In this document: positions 9,189-20,162 of the stretch, one piece after another
How the letters are laid out: the number at the start of each line of letters is the position of its first letter
Position numbering within the stretch: position 1 is the stretch's first letter
Source: Posidonia oceanica
Taxonomy: Eukaryota; Streptophyta; Magnoliopsida; Alismatales; Posidoniaceae
Length of the DNA stretch: 64,000 nt
NCBI GenBank assembly: GCA_037176725.1
Contig: JAZBRS010000050.1
Span: 13,224,001-13,288,000 of the forward strand
Direction of reading: 5' to 3'
Position numbers and translations under genes: made by a program
The notes under the pieces: model-generated
The model's input: the letters and a program-made list of their open reading frames with translations, nothing else
Databases searched by the model: none
What the model was told of the DNA's origin: nothing

Positions 9189-12100
9189 TGTAGACACCCC
9201 ATTCTAACAGCCTGGAAGTTGGTTGTTCTCTTTCGCAGGCTCGTGTGGACTCTGGAATGGCATCCCTTTTCTAACCCATTTTTCTAACCCATTTCTAAAC
9301 CCAAAACCTTGCCCTAGCCCTAGAAGCCTTAACCTAAGCTATTTGCAACTTTTACAACCCTTCTAGGCCCAAGCCCAAGCCCATTTGCAGCTTGTGCCAC
9401 CTGAGTGTGTTGGATGCTGGAATAGGCAGCGTCCAACGTTGGACGCGGCCTGTGCTAGCGTCCAACGTTGGACGCCCTCTGGTCCGACGTCCAATGGCTC
9501 GGGTGCAGCAGCGGCTGCTCCACCCCCTTCGGCTCACCGCCCGTCCACTCCACCGCCTCCCTGCACTTACTACTCATCCCTTCCTCCACTCCATGCCATC
9601 CACTACCTTCCAAGCTTGAGTAACTACCCATCTCCTCCCCACCAGCGCCTAATCTGCTCTCTAAGCCCTCACTGCCATTGCTGACTTTCGCCGCCCACGC
9701 CTGCCACCGCCCTGCCCTCGTCGGACTTCTGACACCACCCATGCCCTCTTCTAACATCCCTCGTGGGCTTCCCACACTCATCTGCACCTGCCACGACCTG
9801 AATTCGTCAGAATTTGGCCTACAAATCAGACCTGCCAACACTTGAACCCATGCGAGCTGCAACAAAACCAGATGTTCATGCCATTGCCACAGTCACCACA
9901 CAGAGCTGAGAGAGAATTTGCCACTTCCGAGAGCAAGAGCGATATCCCCTCTCCGTCCTCGACCAGTTGCCGACCTCTCCGGAGCTCCAAGAAACTCACA
10001 AGACCTCGCCGAAGTAGCTGCTGCAATCACACCCGCAACTCCGGCAAGCAAGGCAGAGCCGCCGTTCCAGGCCACCAAATGGTAAGCTTCCTATCCCCTT
10101 TAGTCTTGCATGCTTAGTAGCACGTCCCCATGCAGTTTTACGCTTTTTTGAATCCTTTTGGTCGCGATTCGCGGCCAAGAGGGAGTTTAGTGTGTTGGAC
10201 GCACCAGCTGGTGCGTCCAACGTTGGACGCAGCATAGGCCAGCGTCCAACGCTCTGTCTTGCCTTGCTCCTGCTTTGATGCTTTCCATGCTTTATCCTTG
10301 CATGCTTCTTTGTAAATCTATGCTAAATGCTTCCTTAAATGTTCTCTGATGTCATGCCATGCTTGTTTGCCTGTTCCATTCTTGTTTGAATCTTCATAGC
10401 ATGCTTTAAGTTCAGTCTGCTCCTGCCTGCGTTGGACACTAGGGTGAGCCGCGTCCAACACATCTGTTAGCTTTAACTTGTTGCCATGTCTACATCATGC
10501 ATATTTTTGATGTTATTTCCTGATGCATGCTTGCTTAGAGATGCCTGCCCCTATGGCACCCATGTTTAGGTTTGCTAGGTTTTTGCAAGTTGCATGCTTT
10601 CTTTTTGCAAGTTTAAATCCTATGTTCCTATGCATGTTCCCTCTTTGCTTTGTTCTCTTGGATTAAATGCTTCCTATGCATGTTCCTGTTTGCTCTTACA
10701 TGTTTCAGTAGCTTGTATGCATGTAAGTGGGGTCAGAGCTGAGCTCTCCCTTTAGAACAGGTAGGTTTGCATGCTTTGGTCATTGGACGCCAGAGCCTCC
10801 AGTATCCAACGTTGGACGCTACTGGCTCTAGCGTCTAACGTCCTGGCTCCTCTTCCTGTTGTTCGAAGCTTGCATATGCCCTGATCTTGTTTGTTTGCAT
10901 ATCTCCTGTGTTCCCATGCATGCTTAGCCTCTTTAGCAACTACTCTTTAATTTTTTTGAATTATTTTGGCTATTTTATGCATGTTTTTTGTGTGTTGTGC
11001 CTCCCAGGACGTTGTACGCTGCTGGTGCTGGCGTCCAACATTGGATGCCGGCCTAGCTTGCATCCAACGACCTGGTTGTGTCTCTAACCTGGCACAGGTG
11101 ATAGGTAAGGTCTGATTGAATTTTTTTTATGCTTCCCTTGTTTGCTTGTTTGCCCCATGCTCATCCCCAGCAGCCCAAATGCATGTACCCATTTTTATTT
11201 TGCTTTTGTATGCCTCTTTCTCTCCTCTGTCTTCTGATCTATGTTGGACGCCAGCCACTCTGGCGTCTAATGTTGGATGCCCAGCTTACAGGCGTCCAAC
11301 AACCTGCATGCTTTGATCTTGGATTCTGGCGTGCTCCTTGCTCCGATCCCCCTTCTAATCTTCTATTAGGTTAGTCTTGCATGTCAGGCACCCATTTAGT
11401 TGCATTTTTCCATCTGTATTGCATCCATGTAGCTAGATTGCATTGTTTTACAAAACTTGCATGCTGTTTGCCTGCAGTAGGTGTTGGATGCCAATACCTG
11501 CAGATGGCTGACAGCCATTTTAAAGCGCTGATTTTGCTTTGCTCGCCGTTTTCTACTTTTTTTCGCTTCTTTGGCTTGCTACGACCCCTATGCATGTTGC
11601 CCACCCCTCTGTTTTGGTTTTGCACCCTGCTTTGCCTCGTTTTCCGTGCTTTGCCCTGGTTTCCACATTTTGCATCGTTTCTCGCTCCGCTGCATAGTTT
11701 TTCGCACCCCTTTGCATCGTGTTCCACTCTTTGCCTCGTTTTCCATGCCTCACATTGTTTTCCGCATTTTTGCACCATTTTCCGCACCCTGCTTTGCTTT
11801 ATCGCTTGCATGTCGCTTGCATTGCTTGGATTCCCCACCATTTTGCTTTATCGCTTGCATCTGTATATAGGGCCATGATGCTTACTGCTTAGGAGTTCTC
11901 ACGAACCAGGGTCCGCCCAGTTCGGAACACTAGCAGCGTGGCTGAGCACATAGATAGCACATTTATTTCCAATGCATAGTAGGTAGGCACTTATGGCATT
12001 TAGGCATTAGGCTAGCAATTCCCTGCATTGGCGCGAGATTGCCTAAGAAAGACCGACTCTCGGACGTATCGGAGTGCCTAACACCTTCCCCGTGCGTAAC

Positions 12101-12451
12101 AGGAGTCCTTGCCCTTTCTCTTGGCTCGCATCGACCTTTTCCTTTATCCTAGGCATGAGTCATAGCATAGCATAGCATAGCATAGTTTAGCTTAGCATTG
12201 CATCCCTTTGCCCCTTCTTGCATCCGATTTTGCATGTTTTTTCATGCTTAACCCCTGGTTTTCCTTGTCTTCCAATTCAATAGACCCAGTGGCGACTACG
12301 AATTGTCTTATCATTTCTTTTCTTTTCTTTCGCCAGCATTTCCGAGTCAAGTTTCTTTCCTTGGATCCAGCCGCATATAGTGAGCCTATTTTGATCGGTG
12401 CACGCAAGCTTTGGTAACGTGCATGGACGACCAGAATTCAGGATTACTACA
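9189..12451 (+). mobile_element. Solo LTR (3263 bp), B-related, with intact target duplication
   Basis: Starts TGTAGACACCCC at 9189 and ends GGATTACTACA at 12451. It is flanked by identical 5-bp duplications CTGCC at 9184-9188 and 12452-12456, and the gag of B is continuous across it. It opens with the same bases as the B LTRs but in the opposite orientation, and it lacks the 163-bp terminal duplication that both B LTRs carry. It contains palindromes GCGTCCAACGTTGGACGC (9429-9446, 9458-9475, 10213-10230 and a partial one at 10805-10819), upstream TTTTCC/GCATCG repeats (about 11540-11850), a TATA box at 11864 and a conserved R block (about 12035-12125). Solo LTRs arise by recombination between the two LTRs of a full element. 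Confidence 0.93.
11864..11870 (+). promoter_or_regulatory. TATA box of the solo LTR
   Basis: TATATAG followed by GGGCCATGATGCTTACTGC. The GGGC(T/C)ATGATGxTTACTGC context recurs in the B and D LTRs. R should begin near 11895 and R-U5 is about 0.56 kb. The B LTRs have a decayed box at the matching place. Confidence 0.65.
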
Positions 12452-13530
12452 CTGCCAAAGGAGGTGGTACAGCAGGGGCAGGGGCCACAAACGCCGCATA
12501 GGACACACCAAGGTGCTCCTCTGGATCTACCATCACATCGCCTGGTGGAGCGACGGGATGGGCGGCGTATCCGTGTAGATGTGTCGTGCGCACTAGCATG
12601 TATGCAGGGGTAGGGTATTGCTAGTGCAGGGGGTAGGAATAACTAGCATGCTAAGTGATAGGTGATGCAGAGTGTTGGAGCGTCAGCTGCTGCACCGGCA
12701 CGGTGCCGGGCTGTGGGCCAGAGGGATACTGCGCTCCGACCAGTCCTAAGGACTGGCCACCAGGTGCCATAGGAGGATGCTGTGCAGGGTGTTGTGCATA
12801 TGTAAGAGGCGGAAGCTGAGCCCCCATCGCCAGAGCAGTGAGTAGCTGAGGCGGTGGTCTGGACGGGGGAGCAGATGGGAATGCCTGCGACACGAGAGTA
12901 GGTCACAGCGGAGCCTCGGGAGCAGCAGGAGTGAATGAAGGGTGAAGAGATAGAGCCATGTCCTAGAGTCTCTGGGCAGTCTCCATCAGCTGCTGATACT
13001 GCATCTCAGGGGACTCGTTAGTTGGTATACTGAGTTGCAGGATCCGTGGGGGAGCAGAATCAAGCGGCTGAGACATAGACTGTCCAAGAGGTGGAGGTCC
13101 TAAGGCGAGATTCGCCGCAGTAGGGTGAGTGTCAAAAGTGACATTACCTTGAGAGGGAGGAGTCAGTGGTGTCTCCGGAGCGCGGGCAGTGGTTACCAAG
13201 ACAGTCTCGGCAACCGGGTCCAGCGGAGCCTGCCACTGCCCCACAGAATAGAGGGGAGGCAACTGTACCAGAGAAGGAGATGATGGCACAGAGGGGGTCA
13301 ATGTGGGAGCTGAAGGGACCGAAAGAGGGGCCGCCTCTGGGGCAATAGGGACCTGGGAATCACCAACAAACTAGGCCATCACTGACCAAGAACGGGTGAT
13401 CACAGGGCTACGAGAGGGGGCAAGAGGGTGAATCCTAGGAGGAGCTATATTCGCGAAGGCGAAGTAGCTCGGAAGCGGATGATCGGAAGCAGGGGTCGCA
13501 ACAGGGGCATCAGTAAGAGAAGGCACTCAA
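12452..13530 (-). pseudogene. Element B left copy, gag N-terminal half, broken
   Basis: Pro/Ala/Gln-rich gag N-terminus matching the right copy at 31311-32390. It includes the peptides PLYSVGQWQAPLDPVAETVL and PAQHPPMAPGGQSLGLVGAQ. Several in-frame stops are present; for example the ATG equivalent to the right-copy start is followed at once by GCC TAG. The low-complexity N-terminal region precedes the capsid-like domain, which is in the 8975-9188 fragment. Confidence 0.8.
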
Positions 13531-14587
13531 GCTCTAGCTAAGGAACTCGCTCACTGACCTCTACGCAAAAGGCAAGCAAATAACAAGGGATTAGAACCTG
13601 AAAGTAAAATGCAAGTGCTTTGATGTATGACATGAATGCAGATGTATGCTTTCTAGCATACTCTCCCTCACCAATCTAGGGTGTCCTAGTAGGTCGTCTG
13701 CTTCGGACGCTCATGGGTGTACGGGTCGCCGACTCAGGCTAGAAAAAGTAGGTCCCACGTCTTAATCCCTGCCCAAAGCTCAGGTGGTGACGTGGTGGTG
13801 CGTAGGTGGCCTTGACCCTGCCAGAAGCATGGGTGGTACCCTCCACTAACACCGACGTGACCCCTTGACAAGGGGGGACAGACCGATCTACTCACACCAT
13901 GCCAAAGCGTTGGGGGCGAGAGACCAGGACTATCCTTCTCAGACTGTAGGTAGACTCAGATGAGAAGAATGCATGCCCTATATGATGCGTTATGCAAATG
14001 CTTCGCGTTTTATCTTGTGCATTTTATTAACTCAAGGGGGTGTGGGTGTATTGCAGTCTCTAGTTGTTCCTAGAGGTTCTTTTTACTTGCCGTTTTTAGT
14101 TAGCCACGGGGGAAGCAATCAGTCTCTAATTGTCCTTAGGCTTAATGCAAAAGGGGAAGAAAATCACCCAAATATGGCAAGCAAGCAGCACAAATCATTG
14201 CAAAAAGCATGCGCATGGTATGTGCTAGTGCTGTGAGCATGATAGTGAAGGAAAAGACACTCATCATAGCAAAAGGAAAGTATGCATAGTATGTGCAGGT
14301 GCAATGGCATTGCATTAGTGTAAAAGAAAGCATTCATCATTCAAAAGGCATGCATGGTGTGCCAAGCAAATATTTAGACATGCAAAACGCTGGAAATAAA
14401 GCAAGGAAAAAAAGCAGGTAAATGAAGCGTTAAATGTAGGTAAGCATGTAATAAAGCATGTAAAGGAGTAAAGCCGGTAATAAAGCATGTAAACAAGCAA
14501 GGCAGGCAAATAGACAATGCATACAAAGGCAAAAGGTAGGTGAAAAAGTAGGTGGCGAGAAAGCTAGGCAAAAGTTGGAGTACAAGA
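13531..14587 (-). other. Element B left copy leader (5' UTR)
   Basis: About 1.05 kb between PBS and gag with no credible coding frame, nearly identical to 32391-33408 of the right copy. Toward the PBS it becomes rich in GCATG/GCAAA words. The left copy keeps about 50 bp next to the LTR, including the PBS, that the right copy has lost. Confidence 0.75.
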
Positions 14588-14605
14588 TCCCCAGGGGAGT
14601 CGCCA
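14588..14605 (-). promoter_or_regulatory. Primer-binding site of element B (left copy), tRNA-Arg type
   Basis: The sense strand reads TGGCGACTCCCCTGGGGA, one base after the LTR end. It is complementary to the 3' CCA end of a tRNA; plant Tat/Ogre elements commonly use tRNA-Arg with a TGGCGACTC start. The same TGGCGACTC word occurs inside the LTR 163 bp upstream. Confidence 0.8.
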
Positions 14606-14606
14606 C

Positions 14607-17600
14607 TATAGTAATCCTGAATTCTGATCGTCCATGCACAATACCAAAGCTTGCGTGCACCAATCAAAATAGGCTCACTATATGCGGCAGGATCCGAGGG
14701 AAGAAACTTGACTCGGAAACGCTGGCAAAAGAAGGAAAAAGAAATGATAAGACAAATCGGAGTCGCCACTGTAGTAATCCTGAATTCTGATCGTCCATGC
14801 ACGATACCAAAGCTTGTGTGCACCGATCAAAATAGGCTCACTATATGCGGCAGGATCCGAGGGAAGAAACTTGACTCGGAAACACTGGCAAAAGAAGGAA
14901 AAGGAAATGATAAGACAAATCAGAGTCGCCACCAGGTCTATTAAATAGAGAGACAGGGAAAACCGAGGGTAAAGCATGAAAAGACATGCAAAACTGGATG
15001 CAAAGAGGGGGCAAAGGGATGCGATGCAACACAATGTGATGCTATGCTATGCTATGACTCGTGCCTAGGTTGAAGGAAAGGTCGATGCGGGCCAAGAGAA
15101 AGGGCAAGGACTCCTGTTACGCACAGGGAAGGTGTTAGGCACCCCCGATACATCCGAGAGTTGGTCATTCTTAGGCAATCTCGCTCGCTAATGCAGGGAA
15201 ATGCTAGCCTAATGCCTAAATGCAATGAATGTCAGATTGCTATGCATGGGAAATAAACGTGCTATCTATGTGCTCAGTAGCGCTGCTAGTGTTCCGAACT
15301 GGGCGAACCCTGGTTCGTGAGGACTCCTAAGCAGTAAACATCATAGCCCTAATGCATATGTAGGCAATAAAACAAAACTATGGGGAAAACCAAGCAATGC
15401 AAGCGACATGCAAGGGGCAAACCAAAGCGGGCGTGGAAAACGGTGCGAGTGCGGAAAACGATGCAAAGGCACAGAAAACGATGCAAAGGCATGGAAAACG
15501 ATGCAAAGGCATGGAAAACAAGGCGAAAGCGAGGTGCAAAGCCAAAACAGGGGTTAGGCAGCATGCATGGGGGTAGCCATATGCATCAGGAGCAATAAAA
15601 CACGGAAAACGACGAACAAAGCGAAATCGGCATTTTAAAATCACATTTAGCCAACTGCAAGCGTTGGATGCTAGCAACTCCGTCGTCCAACGTTGGACGT
15701 TGGCGTCCAACACCTACTGGAGGCAAACAGCATGCAATTTTAAAAAAAAAATGATGCATTCTAACTATATGAATGCGATGCAGATGCAGAAATGCATTGG
15801 GATAGGTGCGTGACATGCAGGGCAAACATGGCAACAAAATAGAAGCAGATTCAGAGCAAGGGGCAAGCTAAGATTAGCAATTGAAACAAGCAAGGTGTTG
15901 GACGCCTTGGGCATGGCATCCAACGTTAGACGCCAGAGTGACAGGCATCGAACACAGGCCAGAAGACAGCAAACCAGAAAAGCATACAGAGGGCAAATAA
16001 AAATTATAAACATGCATTTGGGCTACTGAGAGCAGACATAAGCTAGACATGCAAGCCAGGATCACATAAAAAATCAAAAAGAACCATAGCTGCAACATGT
16101 GCCAGGCAAAGAGCTCAACCAGAGCGTTGGACGTGAGCTGAACCGGGAGGCACAAACCAACAAGAACTTGCATAAAAGATAGCATATGATCTATGAAAGC
16201 TAAAGAACAATTGCAATGAAGACTAAGCATGCATATAAACACATGAATCATGCAAACAAATAGATCAGAGCACCAAGCAAACATCTAAAAGCAAAGCAGA
16301 TGAATAGGAACGTTAGACACTGGTGACAGTAGCGTCCAACATAGGACACTGAAGTCCCCGGCATCCAACGCCTACAGAATGCAAACCCACCTGTGAAAAG
16401 GGGGAGCTCAGCTCTAAACGCCATCTAACATACATGCAAGCTACTAATGACATGCCAGATTGAGGAAAAGCATTCATGGCAAGCATATAGTCTATGAGAA
16501 AAAATAGAAAGAGAGCATGCATTAGAGTGAAGGATAAAAAACCGATAGAAAATAGCATGCAACTTGAGAAGGAATTGGAAAGCCTAAGCATGGTTGCCAC
16601 AGGGGCCAAGCGTCACTAAGCATACACGGATCATGAATAAATATCAAAAAGAGGCAAGGTGCAAGCATGGTAGCAAAATAAAGCTAACAGACATGTTGGA
16701 CGCTGGATGAACCAGCGTCCAACGTTGGACGTGGCTCACCCAGGCGTCCAACGCAGGCAGACAGCAAGATTGACTAAGACATGCAAAAAAGATTTAAGCA
16801 TGAATCCAAACAAAGAAGTAGGCATGGCATAGCATCTGAAAACAAGTAAAGAAGGCATGCAGCATAGACTCACAAAAAAAGCAATAGCAAAGCATGGCAA
16901 GCTTTAAAGCATGAGCAAAGGCAAACAAGGCAAGACAGGGTGTTGGATGCTGGCTACGGCCGCGTCCAACGTTGGACGCACCAGCCTGGGCGTCCAATAG
17001 ATTGAAGATCCTCCTGGCTAAAAATGGCGGCCAAATGGATCCAAAACCTCAAGGAAACTTGCTAATAAGCAAGAGTGATTGACAATAAGCATGGTGGTAT
17101 GCTTGGTGCCAAGATTAGGTGGGTGGATTGCTCCACCCACCTCTTCCTCCTCGCGGTCGGAAAGCCAAGGCGAGGAGGGGTGTGTGCAGTGCAGAAACAC
17201 CTGGAAAGCATGGGGAAACACTCAAACTATCGTGCACGAGCCTAAGGGATGGGTAACCAACCTGTGCGCGGCCTGGAACGGCGATTCGAGCTTCTTCACT
17301 GGCGTTGCAGAAGTCAGCAGCAGGCGTACTCCGACGAGGTCTTGCGGCTAGCTGGGGGCACAGAAAAGGCGGTGAAAGGTCGAGAGTGGAGGTGGATAAT
17401 CGCTCTACGCTCTGGAGTGGTCGAATTTCCTCTCTAGCAAGTGTGGTGACTGGTGCCAAGGGCGGAAGGTGGCTATTTTGTGAAGTGGTGCATGGGTTCA
17501 AGTGCGGGTGGCAGAGGTTTGCAGAGGAATTGGCAAGCTTTTCAGGCAATGCCAAAGGCTCTGGGTGAGGGGAAGGCACGAGGAATGTCAGGCGAGGCAG

Positions 17601-18153
17601 GTGGGCATGTCAAACGGCCGGTGAAGTCGCGGCGGTGGCAGGAGAAGTGGCTGATTGGCAGTGAGGGCGGAGAGAGCGTAAAACGGGCTGGGGTGGAAGA
17701 GATGGCTAGTAAGTGCACTTACTCGGCCTTGGTAGCTAGTGGGTGGCTTGGAGTGCAAGAGGGAACGGGTAGTAAGTGCGGAGGGGTGGTGGAGTGGACG
17801 GGAGGTTAGTCGAAGGTGGCGGAGCAATTGCTGCTGCAACCAAGTCATTGGACGCTAGAGCAGAAGGCGTCCAACGTTGGACGCTAGCACAGGGCACGTC
17901 CAACGTTGGACGCTGCCTATTCCAGTGCACAACACACCCAGGAGGCAAAAGGCTGAAAATGGACTTGGACTTGGGCTTAAAAGGTTTAAAAAAGTGTAAA
18001 AAGGCTTGGTTTAAGGCTTTATGGTTTATGTGAGGTTTTAGGTTTGGTTTTGGGGAGAAATGGGTTAGTCAGAAAAGGAGTGCCATCCCAGAGTCCAAAT
18101 GAGCCTACAGGAGAAATCACCAACTTCCAGGCTGTCAGAATGGGGTGTCTACA
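14607..18153 (-). repeat. Element B middle LTR, shared by two internal regions (3547 bp)
   Basis: The sense strand starts TGTAGACACCCC at 18153 and ends TTACTATA at 14607 (last CA mutated to TA). To its right is a PPT, as expected for a 3' LTR. To its left are PBS, leader and gag, as expected for a 5' LTR. It therefore serves both the full internal region (18154-33408) and a second partial one. It carries a 163-bp duplication of the LTR end (14607-14769 and 14770-14932), palindromes around 15684, 16715, 16962, 17867 and 17896, AAAACGATGC repeats at about 15430-15530, and the conserved R block at 15100-15185. Open frames inside it look spurious. Confidence 0.9.
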
Positions 18154-18165
18154 GATGCCCCTCCC
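18154..18165 (-). promoter_or_regulatory. Polypurine tract of element B
   Basis: The sense strand reads GGGAGGGGCATC immediately before the LTR start TGTAGAC. It is the expected primer for plus-strand synthesis and is identical to the PPT of element D. It is overlapped by the 3' arm of a hairpin. Confidence 0.85.
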
Positions 18166-18202
18166 TGAGCGAGGTCAAGCGTAGTGAGATTGCTGCTCAG
18201 GG
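18163..18202 (-). other. Hairpin directly upstream of the PPT
   Basis: Perfect 8-bp arms CCCTGAGC (18195-18202 on the sense strand) and GCTCAGGG (18163-18170), with a 24-nt loop. The GGG of the 3' arm is the first part of the PPT. The same arms and loop length recur in element D although the flanking sequence has diverged. Confidence 0.7.
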
Positions 18203-18299
18203 AAGACAAGACACCCTACCTGACGCCAGCAGGAACACAAATTGCTGTAGGCGTGAGACATTTACCCGGCGGATGCACTGGAAGTCATGACTCAGAGCC

Positions 18300-18440
18300 A
18301 CAATGCAGATGTAGATGCGAATGCAGATGCGGATGCAATGCATGCCAATGCAGATGCAATCTGTGCCGATGTAGTTATTTATCATGTAATGCTGTTAGTA
18401 AAAGAATGCGGTGCTGATGTAGGAGGGATGCAAAGAAAGC
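18300..18440. repeat. Short ATGCAG/GCAATG-type simple repeats near the PPT of element B
   Basis: Imperfect hexamer runs (GCAGATGTAGATGCGAATGC and similar). A comparable run lies at the same place in element D (53325-53500). Confidence 0.6.
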
Positions 18441-18621
18441 TGCAATGCAATGCATGAGTTTGGTGATTAGTCCGAACTCACAAAAGGGACGCCTGACAAG
18501 ACTAACGGGTTTGGCATTCGAGCAGTTAGGGCTGCTAGCCCAACAAGCAAAAGGGGTTAGACCAATTGACGACTGTCAACTGAGCAGTTAGGGCTGCCAG
18601 CCCGCAGGGGAACAGAAGCAG

Positions 18622-19057
18622 CTTGTCCTCGCCCGAGGAAGCAAGCAAGAAAGGGAAAGGGGGCAGGCAAGCGTGGGCATCGTCTACACGGAGTGAAGCC
18701 ATGTAAGGGCTAATCCTCGCACGAGGATACAGGAAAGGACTCCGAGCATACGGGGTCCGAGAAGAGCTTGTCCTCGTCTGAGGAAGCAAGCAAGAAAGGG
18801 AAAGGGGGCAGGCAAGCGTGGGCATCGTCCGCACGGAGCGAAGCCACGCAAGGGCTAATCCTCGCACGAGGATACAGGGAAGGACTCCGAGCATACGGGG
18901 TCCGAGAAGAGCTTGTCCTCGCCTGAGGAAGCAAGCAAGAAAGGGGAAAGGGGGCAGGCAAGTGTGGGCATCGTCCGCACGGAGCGAAGCCATGCAAAGG
19001 CTGATCCTTGCATGAGGATACAGGACAGGACTCCGAGCATATGGGGTCCGAGAAGAG
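18622..19057. repeat. Element B 3' UTR minisatellite 1, 145-bp unit x 3
   Basis: CTTGTCC landmarks fall at 18622, 18767, 18912 and 19058, so the period is 145-146 bp. Each unit contains the near-palindromes CTTGTCCTCGCCTGAGGAAG and CCTCGCACGAGG and a TCCGCACGGAGCGAAGCC segment. The long frames through it (for example 18535-19245) arise because the units keep the same register. It lies between the DUF7745 ORF and the 3' LTR, the position where Tat/Ogre 3' UTRs are known to be hypervariable. Confidence 0.85.
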
Positions 19058-20162
19058 CTTGTCCTTGCCCGAGGAAGCAAGCACGGCCTCCGTGCAGATG
19101 GAAACGGCAAAGGCTTTTCCTCACCTGAGGAAGCAAGCGGGGGATTCCGCGCAGACGGAATCCGAAGGGGGTTTGTCCTCACCCGAGGAAGCAAGCAGCA
19201 ATTTGACCCTCGCCCGAGGATACAGATAGGGGACTTCGTCCGCACGGAGCGAAGTCACTCGGGGGGCTCATCCTTGGCCAGGGAAACAAGCGGGCCTGAT
19301 CCTCGCCCAAGGAAACAGGAGGGACTTCGTCTGCATAGAGTGAAGTCGCAGGGTTGGTTGTCCTCGCACGAGGAAGCAAGCAAAAAAGAAAAAAGACTTG
19401 TCCTCGCCTGAGGAAGCAAGCAGGCGAGACCCCGTCTGCACGGAGCGGAGTCGCACAGAAGGCAAGAAGAAAGAGGCTTGTCCACGCCCGAGGAAGCAAG
19501 CAAGCGGGACCCCGTCCGGACGGAGCGAAGTCACGCGAAAAGAAAAAGGCTTGTCCTCGCCCGAGGAAGCAAGCAGGCGGGACCCCGTCTGCACGGAGAG
19601 GAGTCACGTAGAAGGCAAGAAGAATGAAGCTTGTCCTTGCCCGAGGAAGCAAGCAAGCGGGACCCGTCCGCACGCAGTGAAGCCATGTGAAAAGAAAAAG
19701 GCTTGTCCTCGCCCGAGGAAGCAAGCAGGCAGGACCCCGTCTGCACAGAGCGGAGTCACGCAGAAGGCAAGAAGAAAGAAGCTTGTCCTCGCCTGAGGAA
19801 GCAAGCAGGCAGGACCTCGTCCGCACGAAGCGAAGTCACGTGAAAAGAAAAAGGCTTGTCCTTGCCTGAGGAAGCAAGCAAGAAAGGAAAAAAGGCTTGT
19901 CCTCGCCCGAGAAAGCAAGCAGGGCGCACATATGCTTATCCTCGATAGAGGAATAAGCGGGCCTTATCCTCGCTCGAGGAAATAGGGAAACTCCATCCGC
20001 ACGAAGCTGCACAAGGCTTGTCCTCTCCCGAGGAAGCAAGCAGGTCTGATCCTCGCCCGAGGAAACAGACAGCGGCTTTGTCCGCACAGAGCCAAGCAGG
20101 GCTTGTCCTCGCCCGAGGAAGCAAGCGGGCCTAATCCTCGCCCGAGGAAACAGGCGGAAGAC
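19058..20162. repeat. Element B 3' UTR minisatellite 2, alternating 80/73-bp units
   Basis: CTTGTCC landmarks at 19397, 19477, 19550, 19630, 19702, 19782 and 19855 give spacings 80, 73, 80, 72, 80, 73: a dimeric higher-order repeat of about 153 bp. Each monomer holds TCCTCGCCCGAGGA inside CTTG...CAAG arms and a GACTTCGTCCGCACGGAGCG-like hairpin. Irregular relatives fill 19058-19396 and 19900-20162. The array runs to the stop codon of the DUF7745 ORF. Confidence 0.85.

Noticed and set aside
14588..14605. Possible tRNA gene fragment
   Set aside because: Only the 3' end complement is present, directly after an LTR; it is a primer-binding site.
17115..17579. 154-residue frame in the B middle LTR (and similar frames near 9455-10235)
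   Set aside because: Inside U3, not conserved as a frame between the middle, right and solo LTRs, Pro/Ser-rich without motif.
18535..19826. Long frames of 236 and 215 residues through the element B minisatellites
   Set aside because: They consist of repeat translations (ARTSS, LLASSGEDK) caused by the tandem units; several frames on both strands stay open at once.
18622..19900. Hairpin units as microRNA precursors
   Set aside because: Stems are short (6-9 bp) and arranged as tandem repeats; they do not reach the stem length of plant miRNA precursors.
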